Source: Acidobacteriota bacterium (GTDB lineage Bacteria; Acidobacteriota; Terriglobia; UBA7540). Taken from it: a stretch of 5,916 nt of DNA. The notes beneath the pieces were generated by a model, which made no database searches, was not told where the DNA came from, and was given only the letters and a program-made list of their open reading frames with translations. Numbering within the stretch: position 1 is the first letter of the stretch; every line of letters begins with the position of its first letter. The position numbers were made by a program, and so were the translations under genes. This document shows, piece after piece, positions 1-5,916 of the stretch. The stretch covers positions 1-5,916 of the forward strand of contig JAKAWN010000423.1 in the NCBI GenBank assembly GCA_021827245.1. Direction: 5' to 3'.

Positions 1-71
1 CCATCCACTAGGACCAGCCCCGTCCCATGGCGCCGTTATATGGCAAAACGGCATGAAGGCGCGCGACGTAT

Positions 72-86
72 GTTCTTAGCAAGAAC
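72..86. repeat. Short perfect inverted repeat (GTTCTT-AGC-AAGAAC)
   Basis: A 6-bp perfect inverted repeat with a 3-base centre lies about 190 bases upstream of the GH2 start and overlaps the TAG of the possible upstream tail. The arms have low GC and no T-run follows, so it is a poor intrinsic terminator. It could be a small operator half-site pair or chance; a 6-bp arm is short enough for chance to be likely. Confidence 0.3.
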
Positions 87-265
87 GGAGATTTGGAATT
101 GAAACTCACAGCGTGGAGATCTTCCAGAAGATGCATCGGTGTTTCCCGAAAATTCCAGTATTATTTCCTGTTGCGTCGTTGTACCTTCTATTGCAGCTTG
201 GCTGCGATGCAGCGTCAGGATCAATAGAGATTTTTCGGATTCAGTTGGACTTCGAGTCATATACT

Positions 266-270
266 GGGAG
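266..270 (+). promoter_or_regulatory. Ribosome binding site of the GH2 gene (GGGAG)
   Basis: GGGAG ends 8 bases before the GTG at 279 and 5 bases before the TTG at 276. Both codons are in frame and could initiate. The 8-base spacing and the usual preference of GTG over TTG favour 279, a difference of one residue. Confidence 0.6.
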
Positions 271-278
271 AAGCTTTG

Positions 279-3248
279 GTGAACCGCCGTCACTTTGTAG
301 CATCGCTTGGGATGTCCGCAGCGCTCAGCGCGCTGTCTCAAGCAGGACGCGCCGCGCGCCAGGAAGGAGAACACACTCCGGCTGACAAGGAATTGACTCC
401 CAATCTGGTCTGGCCGCGGCCCATTATTGTCCCAGTACCAGAAACAACCGGGCGAGTTGAAAATACAGTTCTCAGCCTGAACGGGACGTGGAAGTTTACT
501 CTCCGCCCGCCTGACCGCTTCTGGTCGAATGAGATAGACCCTACCGGCTGGGATGATATCCAGGTTCCGGGCGAATGCACAATGCAGGGATTCGAAATCG
601 CACGAGACATCGAATATCCATTCAAGAGGGTCATTTCCATTCCAGCCGATTTTCGGGGCAAAAAGATCTTCTTGCGCTTCGACGGACTCTACAGTTACGG
701 ACGAGTGTGGGTAAACGGGCATTATGTTCGGGATCACCGGGGCGGATTCACTTCGTGGGATTGTGACATTACGCCCTTTGTCACTGCGGGAAAAGAAGTG
801 TGGATCACCGTCGGTGTTACCGACGGATCTGACAACATCTCTTGGCAAAGCAACTATGCCAAGCACTATATTGGCGGCATCCTGCGTGATGTCAGAATGT
901 TTGCTGTACCCGCTGATTATGTGACCCGATTCCATTTAGAGACCGACTTTGATTCTTCCTTCACCAATGCGGTTCTCAACGTAGCGCTGGGGATGGAGTT
1001 CGATCGAGCTCGTAGTGCAAGCGTGGAACTCAGCCTGATAGATCCAAGCGGAAAGAAAGTCCCCATTCATCCCGCATCGGTCGACCTCTCGGTCCGTGTG
1101 CCCGAAGCCTTAGCCAACATTCCGGTTGGGTGGCCACAGAAATGGGACTGCGAGCATCCTCGCTTGTACACTCTAAGAGCTTCTGTCAAAGCGGGCGGCG
1201 CCCCAGCCCAGACTCTGGTCAAGAGGTTTGGATTTCGTAAGGTTGATGTGCGCGGCAACCAGTTGTATGTGAACGGCGATCCTGTGAAACTGCATGGCGG
1301 CTGCCGACACGATGTTTGTCCCACACGCGGCCGGTCCACCACGCCAGCCCTGGACGAACAAGATGCGCGTCTGTTGAAAAACGCCAATTTCAACTTTGTG
1401 CGAACATCCCACTACCCTCCCACGGAGAACTTCCTCGACTTTTGCGATCGGCAGGGCCTTTACATTGAGGAGGAGACCGCTGTTTGTTTCGTGCAGGAAA
1501 GTACTCAGCCCGGGGTTCAAAACGATCCGAATTACACCGGCCAGTTTATGAACCAGTTCTCCGAAATGATCGAGCGGGACAGGGACCATCCTTGTGTTAT
1601 CCTGTGGTCGCTCGGAAACGAGAGCCAATGGGGACGCAACTTCGCAAAAGAGTATTCCTACGTGAAGTTTGAGGATCCCACCCGTCCTGTCATTTTCAGC
1701 TTTCCAGATACAGTGCCAAAGGGCGTGAAGGCCTACGATATCTTCAGCAAGCACTATCCGAAGTTCGACTCGGATCTTTCCAGTGCGTCTATCCCCAAGC
1801 TGAACGACGAATTTGGGCATGTCCCCTGTTACAACCATTGGACACTGCGCCGCGATCCCGGGGTGCGGAACTATTGGGGCAAGAGTATCAAGAAATTCTG
1901 GAATGGGATGTTTGCCGCAAATGGATGCCTGGGCGGTTCGATTTGGGCCAGCATCGACGAAGTCTTCATGCTGCCTCGTTCGTGCGTAGGCTATGGCGAA
2001 TGGGGAGTTATCGACGGTTGGCGGCGGGAAAAGCCGGAATATTGGCTGGCGAAAAAGGCCTATTCTCCAACCAGGCTCTCAGAAACGTACGTTGAGAACC
2101 CGGGATCCGGGAAGCCACTGAAGATTCCTATAAGAAACGAGCTCAATCACACGAACCTGAATGAGATCAGGATTAAGTGGAGCGTGGGATCCGATCGAGG
2201 AGAAATCAGAGATCTGAATGTTGCGGCTGATTCGACTGGCCAGTTGGTGATCCCCGGACGTGCATGGCGGAACGGTGAATTCGTCGGCCTGGAGTTCATC
2301 GACCGGGAAAACCGCCTTCTCGATAGATATGAACTCCCAGTCGGCAGGGCTGTCTGGAATTTTCCGGCAGTTCATGGTCCGGCCCCGCGAATGCTTGAGG
2401 ATAGCCAGACCATTCGCATACGGGGTGAGCATTTCGAGATTGTCTTCAGCAGAGCGTCAGGCTTGATTAGCAGCGGAACTTTCAAGGGTCATCGCATCCT
2501 TGCAGGTGGTCCCGTTCTTAATTTGGCGCCCTTTGAGCTGCACGAGTGGTGGCTGACCAGCCTGAAGACTATGAATACTCCCGATGAGGCGGTGATCGAG
2601 ATTTCAGGAAACTACCAGCGCTCCGGCGACTTCTCAAGTCAGGTGCTGGTCTATGCACAGTACCAGGTTCGGATTGACGGTGAAGGATTGATCACCACAA
2701 ATTTCAAAATTCAGGGCGTGCCCCAAGAAGTCAATGAAATTGGCATTGCCTATGTACTTCCGCGCGAAGCCGATCAGCTTTCCTGGAATCGGAAGGCTCT
2801 TTGGTCCGTATATCCGCCAGACCACATTGGTCGAGTTGCAGGGGTGGCAAACAAGATTCGCTCCTCAGGCACAGATGAGTATCGAGTGGCGCCCACTTGG
2901 CCGTGGTCAGAGGACATGAAGGATTTTTTTCTGTTTGGGAAAGACGATTCCGGCGGGCGTGGCACCAACGACTTCCGCAGCCAGAAGCAGAACATCTGGT
3001 TTGCATCCGCCATCATTTCGCGGACTGGCATTCGTGCCCGGGCGGAATCTGAAGCCACGCACGCTGTCCGGGCTGAAATCCTGCACGACGGCAGCGTCCG
3101 AATTAACATCAATAGCGCCTGGGCGTATCCCGATCTTGATTGGGGTAACGAATGCCCTACGCTTCCCGCATCCTCTACTTACGAGGGGATGGTCAAACTG
3201 CGGCTCACCGACAACGATTCGGTTGGCCTGAAGTTTATGGATTACTAA
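279..3248 (+). CDS. Tat-exported GH2 beta-galactosidase-type glycoside hydrolase (LacZ-like, five domains)
   Basis: Retaining glycoside hydrolase expected to remove terminal beta-galactosyl (or related beta-glycosyl) residues outside the cytoplasm. It has 989 residues from the GTG, close to LacZ length. Residues 1-30 form a twin-arginine leader (NRRHFVAS, hydrophobic stretch, possible cleavage after SQA). The jelly-roll sugar-binding domain spans about 60-210 (opens LSLNGTWKF), an Ig-like domain 212-325, and the TIM barrel 327-610 with H344 in RHD, H378 in RTSHYP, acid/base E448 in WSLGNES and nucleophile E511 in DEFGH. A DUF4981-like domain follows (about 615-700), then a Bgal_small_N-like domain (715-985, RIRGEHFEIVFSRASG). 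The WSLGNES motif argues against GH2 beta-mannosidase. The LacZ magnesium ligands E416 and H418 appear to be Cys and Val here, so metal use probably differs. An in-frame TAG at 225-227 limits the start; TTG at 276 is the alternative. It is followed 109 bases later by the GH38 gene, probably in the same transcript. Substrate is inferred from family. Confidence 0.9.
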   Translation: MNRRHFVASLGMSAALSALSQAGRAARQEGEHTPADKELTPNLVWPRPIIVPVPETTGRVENTVLSLNGTWKFTLRPPDRFWSNEIDPTGWDDIQVPGECTMQGFEIARDIEYPFKRVISIPADFRGKKIFLRFDGLYSYGRVWVNGHYVRDHRGGFTSWDCDITPFVTAGKEVWITVGVTDGSDNISWQSNYAKHYIGGILRDVRMFAVPADYVTRFHLETDFDSSFTNAVLNVALGMEFDRARSASVELSLIDPSGKKVPIHPASVDLSVRVPEALANIPVGWPQKWDCEHPRLYTLRASVKAGGAPAQTLVKRFGFRKVDVRGNQLYVNGDPVKLHGGCRHDVCPTRGRSTTPALDEQDARLLKNANFNFVRTSHYPPTENFLDFCDRQGLYIEEETAVCFVQESTQPGVQNDPNYTGQFMNQFSEMIERDRDHPCVILWSLGNESQWGRNFAKEYSYVKFEDPTRPVIFSFPDTVPKGVKAYDIFSKHYPKFDSDLSSASIPKLNDEFGHVPCYNHWTLRRDPGVRNYWGKSIKKFWNGMFAANGCLGGSIWASIDEVFMLPRSCVGYGEWGVIDGWRREKPEYWLAKKAYSPTRLSETYVENPGSGKPLKIPIRNELNHTNLNEIRIKWSVGSDRGEIRDLNVAADSTGQLVIPGRAWRNGEFVGLEFIDRENRLLDRYELPVGRAVWNFPAVHGPAPRMLEDSQTIRIRGEHFEIVFSRASGLISSGTFKGHRILAGGPVLNLAPFELHEWWLTSLKTMNTPDEAVIEISGNYQRSGDFSSQVLVYAQYQVRIDGEGLITTNFKIQGVPQEVNEIGIAYVLPREADQLSWNRKALWSVYPPDHIGRVAGVANKIRSSGTDEYRVAPTWPWSEDMKDFFLFGKDDSGGRGTNDFRSQKQNIWFASAIISRTGIRARAESEATHAVRAEILHDGSVRININSAWAYPDLDWGNECPTLPASSTYEGMVKLRLTDNDSVGLKFMDY

Positions 3249-3340
3249 TCTGGCTCTCGCTGCCGGGCCCGATTGCAACCTGGAGGAACTCGATACCTGC
3301 CATCGACAATCCAACAATCCCCATAATCCGTCGTGAGCAC

Positions 3341-3348
3341 AAGGAGGT
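3341..3348 (+). promoter_or_regulatory. Strong ribosome binding site of the GH38 gene (AAGGAGGT)
   Basis: A near-perfect Shine-Dalgarno sequence lies 9 bases before the ATG at 3358 and fixes that start. The 109-base gap from the GH2 stop shows no hairpin plus T-run, so read-through transcription from the GH2 gene is likely. I see no clear promoter inside the gap. Confidence 0.85.
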
Positions 3349-3357
3349 AGTACCTTT

Positions 3358-5187
3358 ATGAGCGATGAACTGGATCGAAGGGATTTCGTCAAATTGGCAG
3401 GTATCGGTGCGGTATGCATGGCGCTTAACACGTCCTCGAAGGCGATGCTTCCCGCGCATGATGTGAAAAATAGCCAAACTGCTTCGACCGGCCAGTCAAA
3501 TGAAGTATGGTCGGCGGGCGCCAGCAACTATCGCCTCAACATGATTGCCTATGCGCACATCGATGCGGTCTGGCTCTGGCCCTGGCATGAAGCCATGTCG
3601 GTGGTTCTCAGCACATTCCGCTCTGCTTTGGATCGCATGAAAAGCAATCCGGATTTTGTCTTCACGGAGACTTCAGCGCAGTTTTACCAGTGGGTTGCTG
3701 AAAACGATCCAGAAATGCTTGACGAAATTCGGCAGCGGGTTGACGAAGGCCGCTGGGAGTTGCTGGGTGGCTGGTGGGTGGAACCCGATGTCAACATACC
3801 CAACGGAGAATCGCTAGCCCGCCAGGGCCTGCAAGGGCAACGGCTGTTCCGTCGTCTTTTCGGCCGCCAGGCCAAAGTGGCCGCTAACCCCGATTCCTTC
3901 GGTCATACAGGAACGCTTCCTCAGATCCTCAAGTTGCAGGAACTGGAAGACTACATTTTCATGCGGCCGGACGAGGAGGCGATGCGTCTGCCGGCGGACC
4001 TGTTCTGGTGGGAAGGGCCGGATGGGACCCGTGCGCTCACGTACCGGATTCCCTTCGGCTATACAGATGCGGGCGCATTAAGCCAGCGCATAAAGCAGGT
4101 CATCGGCTTGCACGAACCCGTCAAAGACATGATGGTTTTCTACGGAGCCGGTGACCACGGCGGCGGAGCTACCGACGAAAACATTCAGTCGATCCAGAGA
4201 ATCATGGCTGAGGCCGGGGCACCCAAGCTAATTTACAGTACCCCGGAGAAGTATTTTTCTGAAATCCGCGGCGAGAAACGTGTGAATCTGCCGGTAGTCA
4301 CAGGGGATTTGCAGCACCACTCCGTGGGTTGCTATACCGCCGAGTCAACGATAAAGAAGAACAACCGGACAGCCGAAATGGCTTTGACGACGGCAGAAAA
4401 GGTGGCAAGCCTCAGCTCGGTTTTATATGGGTCGGCGTACCCTCAGGCGGAATTTCAATCCGCCTGGGAAAAGGTACTCTTTCAGCAGTTCCACGACAGT
4501 CTGGCCGGGACCGCCTTGCCGGAACATTATCTGCAGTCGCGGCAGGCGTATGGCTGCGCTATGGAAGTAGCAGATCAGGCGATTTCTCTTTCGCTTGAAA
4601 GGCTGGCTTGGCAGGTTCCGACCGAAGACCCGGAGTCCGACTACCTGGTCGTGTTCAATCCGCACGCCTGGAGCACCCGCTTGAGCGTCGAGTATGATCT
4701 GAATTGGCATCCTGAGGTGGCCTCGCAACTGACCGACGAGCGAGGCACGAGCGTTGCCCACCAGTGGGTGCAGGGATCGACAATCGTTGGCGACCGCCAC
4801 ACTCTTGTCTTGCAAGCGCCGCTTCCTGCGTTTGGCTACCGGCAGTTCCGGCTGAGGAGGGGTTCCGAGCAGGCTGCGCCTTCAGGAGTCAATGCCAGCA
4901 CAGAGACCCTTGAAAATGACCATCTGCGTGTGACTTTCTCTCGTGAAGGCACCATTGGTATCTTTGACAAGGATGCTGGCCGGGAAGTCTTTGCCGGGCG
5001 GGCTGCAGGCGCGCGCGCCGTCGTGCTGGATGATCTCAGCGACACCTGGAGCCACGATGTCGTGTCATACAGTGATGAGATCGGAACATTCGGAGGCCCA
5101 GAACTTCGGGTGTTGGAAAGCGGGCCTCTTCGTGGACGAGTGCGGATGCGCAAGCACTACGGTCATTCTGTTTTGGAAACCGACTGA
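3358..5187 (+). CDS. GH38 alpha-mannosidase, Tat-exported, cut short by an in-frame TGA
   Basis: Zinc-dependent retaining alpha-mannosidase; it would release alpha-linked mannose from glycans outside the cytoplasm. The leader has a textbook Tat motif (DRRDFVK, R7-R8), a hydrophobic core and a possible cleavage after SKA near residue 30. The catalytic domain spans about 58-315, with H67 and D69 (AHIDAVW, zinc), nucleophile D179 (NPDSFGHTG) and D266-H267 (GDHGGG). The alpha-mannosidase middle domain runs about 316-395 (HHSVGCYTAEST), with zinc ligand H379 in QQFHDSLAGT. The C-terminal beta-sandwich domain starts near 420. All expected catalytic residues are present, but the frame stops at codon 610, in the middle of the C-terminal domain. 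The same frame continues beyond the TGA with good GH38 sequence, so this is the first part of an interrupted gene. Bacterial GH38 proteins are commonly 850-1050 residues. Without the rest, the 609-residue product is probably unstable or inactive, because the C-terminal domain packs against the catalytic domain in this family (family knowledge, not seen here). Confidence 0.88.
   Translation: MSDELDRRDFVKLAGIGAVCMALNTSSKAMLPAHDVKNSQTASTGQSNEVWSAGASNYRLNMIAYAHIDAVWLWPWHEAMSVVLSTFRSALDRMKSNPDFVFTETSAQFYQWVAENDPEMLDEIRQRVDEGRWELLGGWWVEPDVNIPNGESLARQGLQGQRLFRRLFGRQAKVAANPDSFGHTGTLPQILKLQELEDYIFMRPDEEAMRLPADLFWWEGPDGTRALTYRIPFGYTDAGALSQRIKQVIGLHEPVKDMMVFYGAGDHGGGATDENIQSIQRIMAEAGAPKLIYSTPEKYFSEIRGEKRVNLPVVTGDLQHHSVGCYTAESTIKKNNRTAEMALTTAEKVASLSSVLYGSAYPQAEFQSAWEKVLFQQFHDSLAGTALPEHYLQSRQAYGCAMEVADQAISLSLERLAWQVPTEDPESDYLVVFNPHAWSTRLSVEYDLNWHPEVASQLTDERGTSVAHQWVQGSTIVGDRHTLVLQAPLPAFGYRQFRLRRGSEQAAPSGVNASTETLENDHLRVTFSREGTIGIFDKDAGREVFAGRAAGARAVVLDDLSDTWSHDVVSYSDEIGTFGGPELRVLESGPLRGRVRMRKHYGHSVLETD
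5185..5187 (+). other. In-frame TGA interrupting the GH38 gene (codon 610)
   Basis: Upstream the frame reads ...HSVLETD and downstream ILYAGSRTLEARCNLDWHE without any shift, which is the usual GH38 C-terminal pattern (a hydrophobic strand, then LYAGSR and DWHE). The family normally has a hydrophobic residue at this spot; one base change from TTA (Leu) or TGG (Trp), or from CGA (Arg), would give TGA. A nonsense mutation or a consensus error explains it most simply. The GH2 gene ends in TAA, so the window itself does not show TGA used as a normal stop, but tryptophan is written TGG throughout and the GC content is not that of a TGA-recoding lineage. Confidence 0.85.
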
Positions 5188-5253
5188 ATTCTCTATGCTG
5201 GCAGCCGGACGCTCGAAGCGCGTTGTAACCTCGACTGGCATGAGCATCTCAAG

Positions 5254-5850
5254 ATGTTGAAACTCTCATTCCCGGTTCATGTTGATGAGCCCCATTCCAC
5301 GTACGAAACCGCTTTCGGCTACATCGAACGCAAAACAAACGGAGACGAAAATCCCGGCCAGCGCTGGATTGATCTGACGGGAAAAAGCGAGGGCAAGGAC
5401 TATGGCCTGGCAGTGATTAACGATGCGAAGTACGGTTATAGCGTTCTGAAGAACGATATGCGGGTTTCGATTGTGCGCGGCGCCGTCTACGCACAGCATC
5501 GGCCTGCCAGGTTAATGCCCAATGGCGAGTACATTTGGCAGGACCAGGGCATCCAGACATTCCGTATGTGGCTGGTGCCTCACCTCGGGTCCTGGCAGGC
5601 GGCAGGGGTCGTGAGATTGGCGGAGGAATTCACGGCTCCGGTTCCTGTGCTTTACCAGGGCATTCACCCAGGACTGAAGCCGCAATCAGGCTCGTTCTTG
5701 TCCGTGGACGCCGCCAATATCGTTGTGACCGCCCTCAAAAGGGCAGAAGAGGGGGATGACCTGATCCTTCGCTGCTACGAGACGGATGGCAGGGCCACGA
5801 CGGCCACCGCGGTGGCGAACAGACGACGGTTCCTCATGGCGCCACCCTAG
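5254..5850 (+). CDS. C-terminal part of the interrupted GH38 alpha-mannosidase (3' fragment)
   Basis: This is the second half of the GH38 C-terminal domain, in the same frame as the gene starting at 3358. The homologous sequence actually starts at 5188, right after the TGA; the ATG at 5254 is only the first in-frame start codon and is an internal methionine (HLKMLKLSFPV). No ribosome site precedes it, so independent translation is unlikely. Visible family features are the DWHE strand just before it, FPVHVDEPHSTYETAFGYIER, QRWIDLTG, YGLAVINDAKYGYSV, the R-M-W-L-V-P-H strand near 5565-5583 and LRCYETDGRA near 5767-5796. After about residue 815 of the full frame the usual ending (an F-G-P-x-E-I-K-T-F type strand) is missing and is replaced by an arginine-rich tail ending in TAG. 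I take that tail to be foreign sequence, so the true gene is also truncated at its 3' end. The fragment has no catalytic residues of its own. Confidence 0.75.
   Translation: MLKLSFPVHVDEPHSTYETAFGYIERKTNGDENPGQRWIDLTGKSEGKDYGLAVINDAKYGYSVLKNDMRVSIVRGAVYAQHRPARLMPNGEYIWQDQGIQTFRMWLVPHLGSWQAAGVVRLAEEFTAPVPVLYQGIHPGLKPQSGSFLSVDAANIVVTALKRAEEGDDLILRCYETDGRATTATAVANRRRFLMAPP
5775..5837 (-). pseudogene. Truncated start of a reverse-strand secreted or lipoprotein-like gene
   Basis: On the - strand an ATG at 5837 opens MRNRRLFATAVAVVAL, with a basic start followed by an Ala/Val-rich hydrophobic run as in signal peptides of high-GC bacteria. AGGGTGG, a weak ribosome-site match, lies about 5 bases upstream. 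After residue 16 the reading enters sequence that codes for the GH38 gene on the other strand and stops at TAG within 20 codons. The real gene therefore appears to have lost everything but its leader. The stretch is short, so chance cannot be excluded; no function can be given. Confidence 0.35.
5788..5812. other. Probable junction with foreign sequence (assembly chimera or recombination point)
   Basis: GH38 similarity fades after GRATTA, while a signal-peptide-like reading begins on the opposite strand, so the change lies within about 25 bases. GGCC occurs twice around it, flanking ACGAC, a small GC-rich inverted repeat of the type on which short-overlap joins can occur. Composition rises to roughly 70% GC in the last 79 bases. 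Confidence 0.45.
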
Positions 5851-5868
5851 GGTCCGCTCGGGCCGAGG

Positions 5869-5916
5869 CTACGAGCGCTCGTTGAGCAACGCGACCAGAA
5901 GCTCGGTCGCCACGTT
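5869..5916 (-). CDS. Possible 3' end of a reverse-strand gene running off the window
   Basis: From the right edge the - strand reads NVATELLVALLNERS and ends at TAG (5869-5871). It ends 31 bases before the ATG of the truncated signal-peptide start, the spacing of neighbours in one operon. The helix-like, Leu/Ala/Glu-rich composition looks coding, but 15 residues are too few to assign a family. Its value is as support for the right end belonging to a different, high-GC genome or region. Confidence 0.3.
   Translation of the reverse strand, partial: NVATELLVALLNERS

Larger units (their letters stand above)
1..278. other. Leader region upstream of the GH2 gene, no supported gene
   Basis: I see no gene I can defend here. 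In frame 2 an open stretch from the window edge ends at a TAG at 77-79 and reads ...GAVIWQNGMKARDVCS; it could be the tail of a preceding gene, but 25 residues without a recognisable motif are not enough to call it. A + frame opening at 113 overlaps the GH2 start in another frame and carries no family signature. I looked for a sigma-70 type promoter between 80 and 265 and found no convincing pair of boxes at normal spacing. A TAG at 225-227, in frame with the GH2 gene, prevents that gene from starting further upstream. Confidence 0.6.

Noticed and set aside
26..34. CATGGCGCC occurring near both ends of the window (26-34 and 5835-5843), hinting at terminal repeats
   Set aside because: The match is only 9 bases with unrelated flanks, which is expected by chance, so it does not support a circular molecule or an element boundary.
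99..265. Candidate sigma-70 promoters (for example TTGAAA at 99-104 or TTGGCT at 198-203)
   Set aside because: None has an acceptable -10 box at 16-18 bases; calling one would be guesswork.
36..935. Long open frame on the - strand (299 codons) opposite the start of the GH2 gene
   Set aside because: It lies opposite clear GH2 coding sequence, its translation shows no family motif, and it is rich in residues typical of antisense shadow frames.
1173..1838. 221-codon open frame on the - strand inside the GH2 gene
   Set aside because: It is fully opposite the catalytic barrel, including the WSLGNES and DEFGH motifs; no ribosome site or recognisable domain is apparent.
2907..3527. 206-codon - strand frame spanning the gap between the two enzymes
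   Set aside because: It crosses the GH2 3' end, the intergenic gap and the GH38 Tat leader; no motif is seen and the + strand readings explain the sequence.
5185..5187. Genome-wide reassignment of TGA to tryptophan
   Set aside because: Tryptophan is TGG at every position I read in two Trp-rich proteins, no other in-frame TGA occurs, and the GC content is unlike TGA-recoding bacteria.
5185..5230. Selenocysteine insertion at the TGA
   Set aside because: Downstream only a 4-bp stem with a 3-base loop (CGCT-CGA-AGCG) is visible. That is too weak for a bacterial SECIS, and selenocysteine is not known to me in GH38.
4943..5260. + strand frame across the TGA that might imply a frameshift instead of a nonsense codon
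   Set aside because: Its translation around 5160-5230 (FWKPTEFSMLAAGRSKR) does not match GH38, whereas the original frame does on both sides of the TGA, so no shift is needed.

Overview
The window reads as a fragment of a bacterial carbohydrate-degradation locus on the + strand. It looks like a piece of environmental or metagenomic assembly, because both ends stop in unresolved sequence and the right end seems to be spliced to something else. Base composition (mid-50s % GC by eye), GTG/TTG start use, a strong AAGGAGGT ribosome binding site and two glycoside hydrolases with twin-arginine leaders would suit a soil-type heterotroph such as an Acidobacteriota member. That assignment is inference only; no marker gene is present.

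Layout: 1-278 is a leader with no gene I can support and one short perfect inverted repeat. 279-3248 is an intact, LacZ-like five-domain GH2 beta-galactosidase-type enzyme with a Tat signal. A 109-base gap without an obvious terminator follows, ending in a near-ideal Shine-Dalgarno. From 3358 runs a GH38 alpha-mannosidase, also with a Tat signal and with every zinc and nucleophile motif present. Its frame is interrupted by a single TGA at codon 610 (5185-5187). The same reading frame continues directly after the TGA with clear GH38 C-terminal sequence up to about 5800, and formally to a TAG at 5848-5850.

The last ~120 bases do not look like the end of the mannosidase. They are richer in GC (about 70% over the last 79 bases by hand count). 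On the - strand they read as the end of one gene, a short gap, and a ribosome-site-like stretch before an ATG that opens a typical signal-peptide start; that reading runs into the mannosidase and is cut off. Both the mannosidase tail and the reverse gene are therefore truncated at the same place, which suggests a chimeric assembly join or a real recombination point at about 5788-5812.

Functionally, the GH2 and GH38 enzymes are probably co-transcribed and exported folded by the Tat pathway. Together they would trim beta-galactosyl (or related beta-glycosyl) and alpha-mannosyl residues from complex glycans such as glycoprotein N-glycans or plant and fungal polysaccharides. I see no transporter, regulator, mobile element, RNA gene or CRISPR array in the window. 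I found no convincing undescribed system; the points most worth checking are the in-frame TGA and the right-end junction.
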